A stretch of 64,000 bases of DNA from an uncultured Clostridia bacterium (GCA_947627725.1 CANQXE010000004.1:69473-133472), one strand, 5' to 3'. Counted from the stretch's first letter, positions 28,101-36,460 are shown. Numbers and translations are program-made. The notes: generated by a model from the sequence alone, not told the origin.

Positions 28101-30030
28101 CGCAAATCCGATAGATTCGCTTACAAAGCTTCTGCCGAATGTAGCAATGTATCTTGATTCGGATGGTCTTATCCAGCTTGTAAGCAATCTGCTTGCTCCT
28201 ATAACGGATATTGCAGGATTGACCGGTAAGGGCTCATTCGCTATCGGCGATCTTATTGAGGAACTCCTCGGAGCGCCGCTTCAGGATATGATTATTCCTC
28301 TTGTCAACATGATTCTTTCTGGTCTTGACAATCCTTACTTAAGTCAAATCCAGCTTGCTGATATTAACTGGAACGCGCTTATAAGCCTTGGCACCAAGAT
28401 GAATTACACAAGTAAGGCAACGGGCGCTAACGGCAATTACTTAACAGGTAAAAAAGTCGGAAATGTAGATCAGGGCAAGGTGCTTATCACTGTTCTTCGC
28501 TACATTGCAAACCTTCTTGTTGACAATTCGTCAATGCTCAAGAATCTTATCTGCTCAATCGACGCTGTTGCTAAAAACGATATGATTAAATCAATCGTTG
28601 CAAGCGTATTCAACACTATCGGCACAGCATCGCCTGACCAGCTTATCGCTGCTGTATTCTATCTGTTAGCCGGTCAGCCGCAGAACGCATTCTGGGATTA
28701 CACAAGCTACAAGACAGGTACTTACAGCTTCTCATATCCTGATAATATGGACGTTGACTTCCTTAAGTCACTTCCTCCTATGCTTGACGGATTAATCGGC
28801 AGTTTGATTGACCTGAACGAAACAATAAGCAAGGCACTCTTTAAGGACAGCATTATCAGCAGCCTTGCAACAGGTCTTTATGGGGCAATCGAGGGCGTTA
28901 AGATTAACGATAACTTAAATCTTACACAGCTTCTTGCGCAGACAAATATCGACTTCTCAACAAGCAATGTTGCAAACCTTCTTGTTGACGAGAGATACGG
29001 ACAGAAGTTTGAAAGCGCAGCATCAGTAATTTCCGCTGCAGGCTCATGGGCTAACGTAAACAAAGACTCACTCAAGTGGGGCGTTACAGACAGAGACAGC
29101 TTCTTCCACGCACTTGTTGCTGTACTCCGTCCTCTCTACGGCGTACTTGACGTACTTCTTAATGACGCTTACCTTGGTCTCTTTGATATTGTAAGACTTC
29201 CGGGTTCAAACGGTTACTCATCATCAATCGTTCCGCTTATGGAAGCGTTCTCAATGTACAACATTAAGACACAGTATCAGTACAGACAGGATATGAGTAA
29301 GGAATATGATGCAATTCTTCTTGACATCATCAATCCTCTTTGGGATAAGGTTGAGGATATCCTCGCCGCACCGCTTCAGACAGTAGCGGCAGTTATTCCT
29401 AACCTGGCACTCTTCATTGGCAACAACGGACTTTGCCAGATTCTTGATAATCTTCTTACTCCTATATCAGCACTTGTTGACGCAATCAGACCTGTTGTTG
29501 ATTTGAACTCACTTCTTACAACAATCCTTGATTCGCTTGATGTTGACCTTAACAGCATCCTTTCAAAGATAGGCGTAACAAACTTCTCACTTGACATTTA
29601 TGACCTTAACAAGACATTAAAGCCGATACTCGGCGCTGACGCAATCATTCCTCTTGTTAACAGCATTCTCGGCATAATTAAGATTAAGGGCACACCGCTC
29701 GGACTTAAACTCAATGATGTTGACTGGTTACAGCTTGCAAGCCACGGCACAACAATTGTAAGCTCCTCTCAGGCAGCAACCTTCGGACCGAGAGTATTTG
29801 TTCAGGGTGATTCATCAGAGACATTAATCGCAGTTCTCAGGTACTTAATTAACACAATTAATTCCGGTGACAACTTTGATAAGATAAATTCTCTTATCAG
29901 CGGTTTGCTCGGTGACGGCGTATCTGACAGTGTTTCCGATATGATCAGTCAAGTATTGGGAATTCTTAAGAATGATACCGATACGGTTATTTCCCAGCTT
30001 GTCGAGCTTCTTGAACAAATCGGAGGCTGA
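22132..30030 (+). CDS. Giant secreted helical-repeat protein (2632 aa), unknown function
   Basis: Signal peptide MKTSKKLLSFFLAVVMVVTTCSVGFTAFAQ; internal degenerate repeats (WGIKAGDKNAFYNGLAASLRLITSVLGV / WGFKDGSNKAQQGFVNALAAVLRPLYSVLKV / WGVTDRDSFFHALVAVLRPLYGVLDV). Confidence 0.85.
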   Translation: MKTSKKLLSFFLAVVMVVTTCSVGFTAFAQDNKNSIWSTSSEAEDAFNSLNGLADQFLPSLLMGLVGDTVYEKYAKEKGKDVSDLTEDERAEIKEKATMQDVLAALQPTVINALKNESQSDYAQLISDGKRAEDYYNYLHRYVLDKDGNEVVDENGNKILDDGPLSFYTLYALAREYRLDINLSADTRATLKDWYDQLSKIANLDIVDKTTDTILKHAQAFSDAGGIGINAETYADASLYELETFFNDEYMSTVSAEDMAIIEAAYEKYNTELKEYSFDAKIDSLPELIYYCFGNGQDLKYAYAYYNFIHSTGAKATYTGKADFIFGEEFNCNITEDITPTNFADLLVVPTMANILGADPDNPQVNDPETDEMIPLTPEVAYDTLNDMMYEGSVPVEFVKSLVEMSFIQPYIDTVLNSHYKELITGMAVKYSDKVSSADDVKALVKEIMPADYENGNALPEDDIKEIASAMLEFGGIANKGGKDMTAYFGEGLLDSYDPLRGIQITATLPDSIRGTAFAEYLSLVYTDGTLSSDYCKRLSTAFYSEMFNNGRDHYLAQDGTPMTAQEVINQPDRAKIYPSNLVYLNYDGATFSTEIINEYVMDAERYAYTKVVAELLGVEQLGKDPSNNVINSRMDYKKCLDSFAAPAPAQVVLTPEQKEILYADYDLANEMGTELLNYILNNTIVSVLNNELLAGIINDILGDVDLVAAIEDVWQRLYDSPVATVFELLPVVGVIADDMLLPILFHADSDNFGGNTLDTLMKLVFGLLGQNYDAYSLEAGSNIGIDQIGWDLNVLLPQLMDWLFEGPDAKGITYYDGSTKTHMKSITVNVVINEETGETAEEYRIVEDVYTADNFSDIDFSNFTVADRSGNSLKAVVIDGKITSYLYLGKTYADADALFAENPDAEFLCYMTYEKNVPYLTGIYIADKALRDADIADIGKLLINATGNQDLGSALGEVITEIATLFRASVKEFVNSDRVNQTRYLENGKSVFSGLNNVLVAVPQLFDIMEDLAAEKYGGNKDAWLYCSNGRIYADDSNSYRNTVVETFKAFAASNDPDRSIDILDWFADLFVGDWINAILSLVNNAVAPGNKISDNIPIISGLLNALGGFGETSILTDIFNGVFQIDRESKYSFTFEKRDNGFTGLSKDNAYFLLSNVTTLITVVTNLIDHFGGGSDDNNNNNNNNSSSSGPVYKPKAAKTPAADKSNYSNAQLSNATDLINNLDKMISSLLEDSSFNGFKITETDNIFAGIVTFFSNYLGNDCYTALGKLLNSYVFYITGSETHTPDSKGNVNDKKVYTNEALTGLVVETFLLIENIVENLLAGYSDTYTLDNGNKAQYNLLVEAIEGLISPDAIGIRLTGYEKVQKKLADYNCWHNAAAQTSRGDYKIKLDWGIKAGDKNAFYNGLAASLRLITSVLGVVLIDTNWYGTIVSPILGALCTKNGIKIDTAAQYKVTKNGYHDEVLLGLIRPLSEWFNLFLDKPATTLIKSVQGIAGILDDKHGATIASILKGAITPLVNELKGAGKIFAIKSDKLLPTSLTLQKIINNLADKLNKYSNPNNIKLGKDKYTYALSGTNIIPIINSYLAGTGITLKQINWNKLSTAKTPAAALVYFLEYVLEVLLDNSNLSAIAKLIGGDAAATIIDLIKETKITAKDILAILNRVLEATDSPTLAYWTFSQYLQEAAIGFYYPAGITKQMADNGVDSLDNLISAVFPLLSSFGVDLGGNNLQEIIDKNLFKNSLITTIATALYGALDGLDPTIKDVLKSLGIVTSTKDVAKILTDKSYGKTFTSAAKTIGAQSSWKNVKNVNWGFKDGSNKAQQGFVNALAAVLRPLYSVLKVFLNEGTIQISDVAYNLICSLNIPYTVDVITISDKKDAPIKLKFSYRMKDGVLRMKFREYEGNRERSRSSELRLDFTSLKELKDLKIEGTNGYNSAIIPLLEALQCSGISTYSQYKKDIAKAKDNLLLDILNPLIGDSSKSFLNKLAANPIDSLTKLLPNVAMYLDSDGLIQLVSNLLAPITDIAGLTGKGSFAIGDLIEELLGAPLQDMIIPLVNMILSGLDNPYLSQIQLADINWNALISLGTKMNYTSKATGANGNYLTGKKVGNVDQGKVLITVLRYIANLLVDNSSMLKNLICSIDAVAKNDMIKSIVASVFNTIGTASPDQLIAAVFYLLAGQPQNAFWDYTSYKTGTYSFSYPDNMDVDFLKSLPPMLDGLIGSLIDLNETISKALFKDSIISSLATGLYGAIEGVKINDNLNLTQLLAQTNIDFSTSNVANLLVDERYGQKFESAASVISAAGSWANVNKDSLKWGVTDRDSFFHALVAVLRPLYGVLDVLLNDAYLGLFDIVRLPGSNGYSSSIVPLMEAFSMYNIKTQYQYRQDMSKEYDAILLDIINPLWDKVEDILAAPLQTVAAVIPNLALFIGNNGLCQILDNLLTPISALVDAIRPVVDLNSLLTTILDSLDVDLNSILSKIGVTNFSLDIYDLNKTLKPILGADAIIPLVNSILGIIKIKGTPLGLKLNDVDWLQLASHGTTIVSSSQAATFGPRVFVQGDSSETLIAVLRYLINTINSGDNFDKINSLISGLLGDGVSDSVSDMISQVLGILKNDTDTVISQLVELLEQIGG

Positions 30031-30066
30031 TAATGTTTAAGCGTTAATAAAGTCAATACTAATTAA

Positions 30067-30100
30067 AACAGCCGGCAGAGAAATCTGCCGGCTTGTTTTA
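30067..30100 (+). terminator. Intrinsic terminator
   Basis: agccggcaga-gaaa-tctgccggct-tgtttta. Confidence 0.88.
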
Positions 30101-30182
30101 TGTAAAATATTAAAAAATAATGTCTTGTATTATTTAGACAAATTATATATAATAATTAATATATGTATTTGGTGGTGATGTT

Positions 30183-30911
30183 ATGCTTGGACGCTGCGTC
30201 AGAGCAAAGGTTGTTAAACCTATCGGCTTCACCGACGAAACAGGATTTACCTACCCTCTTAATTTCGCGTTAATATACGATACGCCAAAGGATGAGTATG
30301 CTTTTATTTTCGGAATCGACCACGCAGTAAATAATTTTGACGGTAGAATTGTCGCTGTACTGGAGCCGCGGGATAACAGTAAAAATAAAATATGGATACT
30401 CTCCTCAAAGAGTACACGGTATATAAATATTGATATTCTTGAAAAAATTAATGTAAAAAGGGATTTCCCCGAATATAAATTAATATGTCTTTATGAAACA
30501 AGCTGCGGCGCAATCGTTTACCGCAACATTAACGGCAGTGTCCGTTATCTTTTGATTAAAAACAGGCGTTCCGCAAATTGGGGCTTTCCTAAAGGTCACC
30601 TTGAAAAGGGCGAAACAAAATATGACGCTGCCAGGCGTGAGGTTTTAGAGGAAACGGGAATTCATATTAAAATACATTTAGGCTTTGAAGGCTTGTCAAA
30701 ATATAAAATTAAGAATAATATTGATAAAATCGTATCTATCTTTGTTGCAACAACAGACGACACATCTACAAAAATTCAGGAAGAAGAAATAGACGATTAT
30801 ATATGGCTGCCGTATCACAGAGCGATGCCCAAGCTTAATTTTGAAAACGATAAAAAAATACTAAAAAAGGCAAGAAGATTTTTGGTTAATAATAATTATA
30901 TTGAGCAATAA
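30183..30911 (+). CDS. Fusion of an inorganic-pyrophosphatase-like domain with a Nudix hydrolase
   Basis: C-half Nudix box GHLEKGETKYDAARREVLEETGI; N-half GRCVRAKVVKPIGFTDETGFTYPLNFALI...FIFGIDHAVNNFDGRIVAVLEPRDN resembles a clostridial PPase-like family. Confidence 0.85.
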   Translation: MLGRCVRAKVVKPIGFTDETGFTYPLNFALIYDTPKDEYAFIFGIDHAVNNFDGRIVAVLEPRDNSKNKIWILSSKSTRYINIDILEKINVKRDFPEYKLICLYETSCGAIVYRNINGSVRYLLIKNRRSANWGFPKGHLEKGETKYDAARREVLEETGIHIKIHLGFEGLSKYKIKNNIDKIVSIFVATTDDTSTKIQEEEIDDYIWLPYHRAMPKLNFENDKKILKKARRFLVNNNYIEQ

Positions 30912-30940
30912 GTTTTAACTAATACCTGCAAGGAGCTTTG

Positions 30941-31447
30941 ATGATGCAAGAAATCTGCCAAACAATACAGGAATTTTTAACAGCGCACGGAATACCGGAT
31001 TGGCTGGTTGTATTTATAATTTCACTTTTCCCTATTCTTGAGTGCAGACTCGGAATGTTTACCGCGATTGTGCTGCTTGATATGAATCCGTTTATAGGCT
31101 TTATCATCAGCTTTTTAGGGAATATTCTTCCAATTCCGTTTATCCTGCTTTTAATTAACTGGATTTTTGAGGTGTTTAAAAAAATACCCGGACTTAAGAA
31201 CATCGTATTCTGGCTTGAAGATAAAACATTAAAAAAGCGTGATAAGATTGACAAATACGGCATATGGGGACTTCTGATTTTTGTTGCGATTCCCCTGCCG
31301 GGTACAGGCGGCTGGACGGGCGCACTTCTTGCGTCGCTCCTCCACCTTGACAAGAAAAAGAGCTTTGGCGTAATTTGTGTCGGCGTGTTTATTGCCGGAC
31401 TTATTATTACCATACTAAGCTTGATTTTCGGCGCGGTAGTTTTCTGA
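30941..31447 (+). CDS. COG2426 'small multi-drug export' type membrane protein
   Basis: FPILECRLGMFTAI...IPLPGTGGWTGALLASLL. Confidence 0.8.
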   Translation: MMQEICQTIQEFLTAHGIPDWLVVFIISLFPILECRLGMFTAIVLLDMNPFIGFIISFLGNILPIPFILLLINWIFEVFKKIPGLKNIVFWLEDKTLKKRDKIDKYGIWGLLIFVAIPLPGTGGWTGALLASLLHLDKKKSFGVICVGVFIAGLIITILSLIFGAVVF

Positions 31448-32607
31448 TGAAAAGGGAAGAAAAGCTTTTAATAGAAATCTGCCGGGCTTATCTTGATGAA
31501 TGTGATATTTCATCATTCGGCGAAATTGACTGGAAAGAGCTGTTCAGAATTGCAAAGCACCACAATCTTTTGGGTATCTGTCATTGCGTATTAAATAAAT
31601 CAAAATACAAAGAGCTTATACCGCAGGGATTTCTGAATTCCGTTAAGGATAAATTTTTTGACTATGTATATATCTACGAATGTCAGCAAAACTGCCTTGA
31701 AGAGGTTAAAAGCATCCTCACAGCCTCTCAGACGCCGCATATCCTTTTTAAAGGCGCGGTGCTTAGAAATCTCTACCCCGTTCCCGAAAGCCGCGCTATG
31801 GGAGATATAGACCTGCTTATTGACAGAAAGGACAGGGATAAGGTCAAGACCTTGCTTATAAAAGCAGGCTTTATATGTACTGAGCAGAACGGACCTGTAT
31901 ATAATTACAGAAAAAACAATGTACTCCTTGAGGTACATACACGTATTCTAAGCGAATTTGGCGACGGCGCCTTTGACAATGCGTTTGAAAATGCTCTCTT
32001 TGACGGATATACAGGCATATTAAACAGCGATTACCATTTAGCGTATCTGATTGCCCACACGGCACATCACTTTAAATTTTACGGCGCCGGTATCAGGCAC
32101 GTTCTTGATTTGGCTGTTATTCAAAAAAAACAGCAGATTGATATTATCAGAGTAATGAATTTACTTGAAAATATAAAGCTTGATAAATTTGCGGGAGTTA
32201 TTCTTTCCGTATGCAGCGAATGGTTTAATATCGGCACAAAATTTGTTGATGATACGCAAAGGACACAGCAGTATCTGTGCGGCTGCGGCGCGTTCGGGAG
32301 CTTACAGGAGAACATAGGGGCTATTGCCGCCAGAAAAGAAATGGAATCAGACAGCAATATCTCTCCGTTCAAGGTCAAGCTAAAGCTCGCTTTTCCTCCG
32401 TATAAAAAGCTTAAAAATATCAATTACATCAGATTTATTGACGGCAGACCTTGGCTGACGCCTTACGCATGGTGTTACAGAATATTATATAACCTGAAAA
32501 ACAGAAAAAATTTTATGAATAAGGCATTAAATGAAATAGATGATAAAAATACGCAGGAGCTTGCGACGCAGGAGCTTGCATACTTTGAGGAGATAGGACT
32601 TTTATGA
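31447..32607 (+). CDS. Nucleotidyltransferase-family protein (NTP_transf_5-like)
   Basis: TPHILFKGAVLRNLYPVPESRAMGDIDLLIDRKDRDKV; TGATG overlap with upstream stop gives start 31447. Confidence 0.82.
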   Translation: MKREEKLLIEICRAYLDECDISSFGEIDWKELFRIAKHHNLLGICHCVLNKSKYKELIPQGFLNSVKDKFFDYVYIYECQQNCLEEVKSILTASQTPHILFKGAVLRNLYPVPESRAMGDIDLLIDRKDRDKVKTLLIKAGFICTEQNGPVYNYRKNNVLLEVHTRILSEFGDGAFDNAFENALFDGYTGILNSDYHLAYLIAHTAHHFKFYGAGIRHVLDLAVIQKKQQIDIIRVMNLLENIKLDKFAGVILSVCSEWFNIGTKFVDDTQRTQQYLCGCGAFGSLQENIGAIAARKEMESDSNISPFKVKLKLAFPPYKKLKNINYIRFIDGRPWLTPYAWCYRILYNLKNRKNFMNKALNEIDDKNTQELATQELAYFEEIGLL

Positions 32608-34346
32608 TATTTTTAATTATTTTATGTACATTAGTAATTATTTTAGCCGTACTGTTTGTTTCATGGTTTTTGGTCATGAAGGCAAACGGCAAATGTCCGC
32701 TTTGCGCTATAAAGAAATTAACTATGCCGAGAAGAATCACTATGGACATCAACGAGGTTGAGGATTACGATAACGGCGTTGCAAAAACTCCCCCTATGGG
32801 ATGGTCAAGCTGGAATACATTTCGCAACCATATTGACCAGGATATAATTATGGAGGTTGCAAACGCAATGGTTGACAGCGGTCTTGCGGAGGCTGGCTAT
32901 AAGTTTATTAACCTTGATGATTGCTGGCAAAGCTCCATGCGTGATTCAGACGGAAAACTGCAGGGTGATTTAAGAACCTTCAGCCGAGGTATTCCCCAGC
33001 TTATCAAGGACATAAACAAGCTTGGACTGAAGGTTGGACTATACTCATCAAACGGCAGTCTGACCTGTGAGGATATGCCCGCGTCTCTCGGAAATGAGGA
33101 CCTTGACGCAAAGACGCTTGCGTCGTGGGGCTGTGAATTTTTCAAATACGATTTCTGCCACAGCCAGCCTATCAGCGGCGACTGCCCTGCTGTTGAAAAA
33201 ATAGAGCTTAACAGGCTTGATGACGCGCAGGTATTTAACTCAACTGAAATTTTAAAGCCTGAGGACGCTGAATTTACCGGCAGAGCAAAAGTAATCAAGC
33301 TGTCTGATTTGCCGAGCGGAAAAGCTATCGGATTTATTAATCATGGTGCAGGCTCCGCAACATTCAGAGTGGTTACACTTCCAAAAGGCAAATATGCTCT
33401 CACGGTTGTCCACCAAAAGACCTTTAGAAGACGCTACAGCTACGCTCAGATAACCGTTAACGGAAAAATCCATGAAATATTTTTCCCTCCCGGAAAAGGT
33501 TTCAGTGATTCGGGAAGAACACAGATTGTCGTTGACTTAAAGGACGGAGAAAATATTATTACAATCCAAAATCCGATTGCCACGCTCGCCGACTCCTCAT
33601 ACATACAATATAAGCGTATGGGTGACGCCTTGAAAAACGCGACTAAGGAATGGGCGAAATTCACTAATACTGCGGAAAAGCCGATTGTTTATTCAATATG
33701 CGAATGGGGTACGGCAAAGCCTTGGCAGTGGGGCAGAAAAGCGGGTAATATGTGGCGTACCACTCATGATATTTTCCCGACCTGGACAAGTATAAGCGCT
33801 CTTTATTCACTGACGGTTAAGCATTACGAAAACGCGGGTCCTGGCGGCTGGAATGACCCTGATATGCTTGAGGTCGGAAACGGCAAGCTGACTGAGGACG
33901 AAAATAAGGCGCACTTCTCGCTCTGGTGTATGATGGCGGCTCCTCTTATGCTCGGTAACGATATAAGAAAGCTTGTTGACGGAAACAACAACGCCGTTGA
34001 GGGCAACTCCGTTCTTAAGATTGTTACAAACAAACAGCTTATCGCAATTGACCAGGATACACTCGGTAGGCCCGCTAAAAAAATCAAAAAAATTACAGGC
34101 GTTGACGTACTTGCAAGACCTCTTTCAAACGGAGATATTGCCCTTTGCCTGTTTAATAAATCAATCAGCAATAAAAATGTTCATTTGGAACTGAATGATT
34201 TGCTTGATGATGAATACTTGAATATGAAGCTGTCAAACCAGTATGAGCTGCACGACCTTTGGAGTGATGAAAGAAATACGGCAACAACGATTTCCGCCTC
34301 AATGCCAAAGCACAGCGTTAAGGTTTACAGAATCAAGTCAATATAA
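32604..34346 (+). CDS. GH27 alpha-galactosidase-like enzyme, N-terminal TM anchor and inserted beta-sandwich domain
   Basis: TPPMGWSSWNTF, NLDDCWQ, FFKYDFC, GGWNDPDMLEVGNG; ~130-aa CBM-like insertion between the YDxC and NDPDML motifs. Confidence 0.92.
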   Translation: MIFLIILCTLVIILAVLFVSWFLVMKANGKCPLCAIKKLTMPRRITMDINEVEDYDNGVAKTPPMGWSSWNTFRNHIDQDIIMEVANAMVDSGLAEAGYKFINLDDCWQSSMRDSDGKLQGDLRTFSRGIPQLIKDINKLGLKVGLYSSNGSLTCEDMPASLGNEDLDAKTLASWGCEFFKYDFCHSQPISGDCPAVEKIELNRLDDAQVFNSTEILKPEDAEFTGRAKVIKLSDLPSGKAIGFINHGAGSATFRVVTLPKGKYALTVVHQKTFRRRYSYAQITVNGKIHEIFFPPGKGFSDSGRTQIVVDLKDGENIITIQNPIATLADSSYIQYKRMGDALKNATKEWAKFTNTAEKPIVYSICEWGTAKPWQWGRKAGNMWRTTHDIFPTWTSISALYSLTVKHYENAGPGGWNDPDMLEVGNGKLTEDENKAHFSLWCMMAAPLMLGNDIRKLVDGNNNAVEGNSVLKIVTNKQLIAIDQDTLGRPAKKIKKITGVDVLARPLSNGDIALCLFNKSISNKNVHLELNDLLDDEYLNMKLSNQYELHDLWSDERNTATTISASMPKHSVKVYRIKSI

Positions 34347-34371
34347 AACAATTAAAATAAAACAATATAAG

Positions 34372-34411
34372 CAACACCGCCTGTATCTTAACAGATATGG
34401 GCGGTGTTTAA
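34372..34411. terminator. Bidirectional hairpin between convergent genes
   Basis: aacaccgcctgtatcttaacagatatgggcggtgtt. Confidence 0.75.
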
Positions 34412-34442
34412 TATAGGGAATTTAAAACATTACATTACTATT

Positions 34443-34640
34443 TCAATTTTTCAGAAATTTAATTATATCCTTATCTTGTATTTGCAAAACCTTGATTATT
34501 TTCTTCAATGTTGATATTTTTGTTTTTTCCTCATTTTCTTCAATTCTTTGAAGCTGTCTGGTGCTTATATTTATTATTTCCGCTAATTGCTCCTGCGTGT
34601 AGCCTTTTTCTACTCTGTATTTTTTTATCATTTCAATCAC
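34443..34640 (-). CDS. XRE-family HTH regulator
   Basis: MIEMIKKYRVEKGYTQEQLAEIINISTRQLQRIEENEEKTKISTLKKI. Confidence 0.88.
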   Translation of the reverse strand: MIEMIKKYRVEKGYTQEQLAEIINISTRQLQRIEENEEKTKISTLKKIIKVLQIQDKDIIKFLKN

Positions 34641-34710
34641 CGATTTTATTATGAATTATTTACACTGATTGCACCACGAAATAAAAAGTCGTGTTTTATA
34701 CTGTCGCTCT

Positions 34711-34760
34711 TGACATTTTATGTCGTGTTTGTTACTATATTTATATGTAATAAAATGTCA
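34711..34760. promoter_or_regulatory. Inverted-repeat operator candidate upstream of the XRE gene
   Basis: TGACATTTTAT (34711-34721) / ATAAAATGTCA (34750-34760); left arm extends into palindrome GACATTTTATGTC. Confidence 0.45.
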
Positions 34761-34836
34761 CTTTTTCTCAAATATTGATAAATAAATGACTTTTTGAAAT
34801 AAAAATAAAAAAAAAGTAAAGAAGAAATAAAATCGG

Positions 34837-34865
34837 TTGACAAACTATATATAATGTGGTAGATT
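34837..34865 (+). promoter_or_regulatory. Promoter of Dlt-like operon
   Basis: TTGACA-N17-TAGATT. Confidence 0.6.
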
Positions 34866-34927
34866 TAGGGAAGGCTGTGCTATCTTAAACAGCACAGTTG
34901 CACGAGTAAAACCATCGGAGCTTTATA

Positions 34928-36433
34928 ATGAAAAATATACTTGAATATATTGAAAAAAACGCGGAAAAATATCCCGATAAAACTGCTTTTTCAGATACTG
35001 AGGAATCTATAACATATAACGAGCTTATGGAAAAAGCTATGAGCATCGCAACGTCTTTCTCCGAAATCGGAAAAAGAAACTGTCCAATTGCAGTTTATCT
35101 TGACAAAAGCGTTAAAACCATATGCGCTATGTTCTCGGTTACTTACAGCGGAAATTTTTATATTGTTGTTGATACAGAAATGCCGCTTGAAAGAATACAT
35201 AAAATTTTCAGCGGTCTTTCCCCCGCCGCAATTATTACGGACGAAGCTCATTTTGAAAAAGCGAAGCTTCTTAATGATAAAATATTTCTTTATGATGACG
35301 CAGTAAAAACTTCCGTTAACCGTGAAAAACTTTCGGAAATCCGCAGCAGACAGATTGATACCGACCCGCTCTACGCGCTTTATACTTCCGGCTCCACAGG
35401 TATGCCGAAGGGCGCCGTTTTAAGCCACAGAAACGTCATTTCATATACAGAATGGTTCACTGCGGCGTTTGACATAAACAGCGAAACTGTTTTCGGAAAT
35501 CAGACTCCCTTTTATTTTTCAATGTCTGTATCCGATATTTATTCAACCATAAAATCAGGTGCAACGCTGTGTATTATACCAAAGGTTTGCTTTTCATTTC
35601 CTGTAAATCTTATAAAATTTTTAAATGAAAATAAGATTAACACAATTTACTGGGTACCGTCCGCAATATCTATTGTTTCAAATTTCAAGCTGTTTAAATA
35701 TATAAAGCCCGAATTTTTGAAGAAAGTGCTTTTCGCGGGCGAGGTCATGCCTACAAAACAGCTTAATTACTGGATAAACAATCTTGACAAAGATATATTA
35801 TACGCAAATCTTTACGGACCGACAGAAACAACCGATATTTGCACATATTATGTTCTGGACAGGCATTTCGAAGATGACGAGCCGCTTCCCATCGGCAGAC
35901 ATTGTGATAACTGTGACGTTTTGATTATCAACGATAATCATGAGCCTGCCGAAAAGGGCGAAGAGGGCGAGTTGTATGTCCGCGGTTCATTTGTCGCTTT
36001 CGGATATTACGGCGATGACGAAAAAACAAAATCGGCATTTGTCCAAAATCCGATTAATAAATATTATCCCGAAACTGTTTACAAAACCGGTGATCTCGTC
36101 AGAGAAAACGAAAGAGGCGAAATAATATACATTACTCGTAAGGATTTCCAGATAAAGCGTATGGGATACCGTGTTGAGCTGGGCGAAATAGAAACGGCAG
36201 CAAATTCAATTGAGAATATTGATGAGGCAGTTTGTGTATTTGATAAAAGAAATGATAAAATAATCTTAGTTTATCAGGGTAAAAAGCTTACAGCAGAGGA
36301 TATTCTAAAGCATCTAAAATCAAAGCTGCCGCCATATATGATACCCGATAAGATTGAAAAAATTACTCTTATGCCGCATAATCAAAACGGTAAGATAGAC
36401 AGAAAAGCTATTTCCGAAATGATGTGCGAATAA
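34928..36433 (+). CDS. DltA-like amino-acid:carrier-protein ligase (adenylation enzyme)
   Basis: YALYTSGSTGMPKGAVLSHRN, YGPTETTD, YKTGDLVRENERGEIIYITRKDFQIKRMGYRVELGEIE, NGKIDRKAI. Confidence 0.87.
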   Translation: MKNILEYIEKNAEKYPDKTAFSDTEESITYNELMEKAMSIATSFSEIGKRNCPIAVYLDKSVKTICAMFSVTYSGNFYIVVDTEMPLERIHKIFSGLSPAAIITDEAHFEKAKLLNDKIFLYDDAVKTSVNREKLSEIRSRQIDTDPLYALYTSGSTGMPKGAVLSHRNVISYTEWFTAAFDINSETVFGNQTPFYFSMSVSDIYSTIKSGATLCIIPKVCFSFPVNLIKFLNENKINTIYWVPSAISIVSNFKLFKYIKPEFLKKVLFAGEVMPTKQLNYWINNLDKDILYANLYGPTETTDICTYYVLDRHFEDDEPLPIGRHCDNCDVLIINDNHEPAEKGEEGELYVRGSFVAFGYYGDDEKTKSAFVQNPINKYYPETVYKTGDLVRENERGEIIYITRKDFQIKRMGYRVELGEIETAANSIENIDEAVCVFDKRNDKIILVYQGKKLTAEDILKHLKSKLPPYMIPDKIEKITLMPHNQNGKIDRKAISEMMCE

Positions 36434-36460
36434 TTATGATGACTGAAGGAGGAAAATAAA

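Noticed and set aside
22132-30030. Giant ORF as phage tape-measure or NRPS/PKS
   Set aside because: Clear signal peptide, no phage neighbours, no adenylation/ketosynthase motifs
31375-31446. N-terminal extension of the nucleotidyltransferase ORF
   Set aside because: Runs into the upstream gene in another frame; TGATG coupling at 31445-31449 supports the internal ATG
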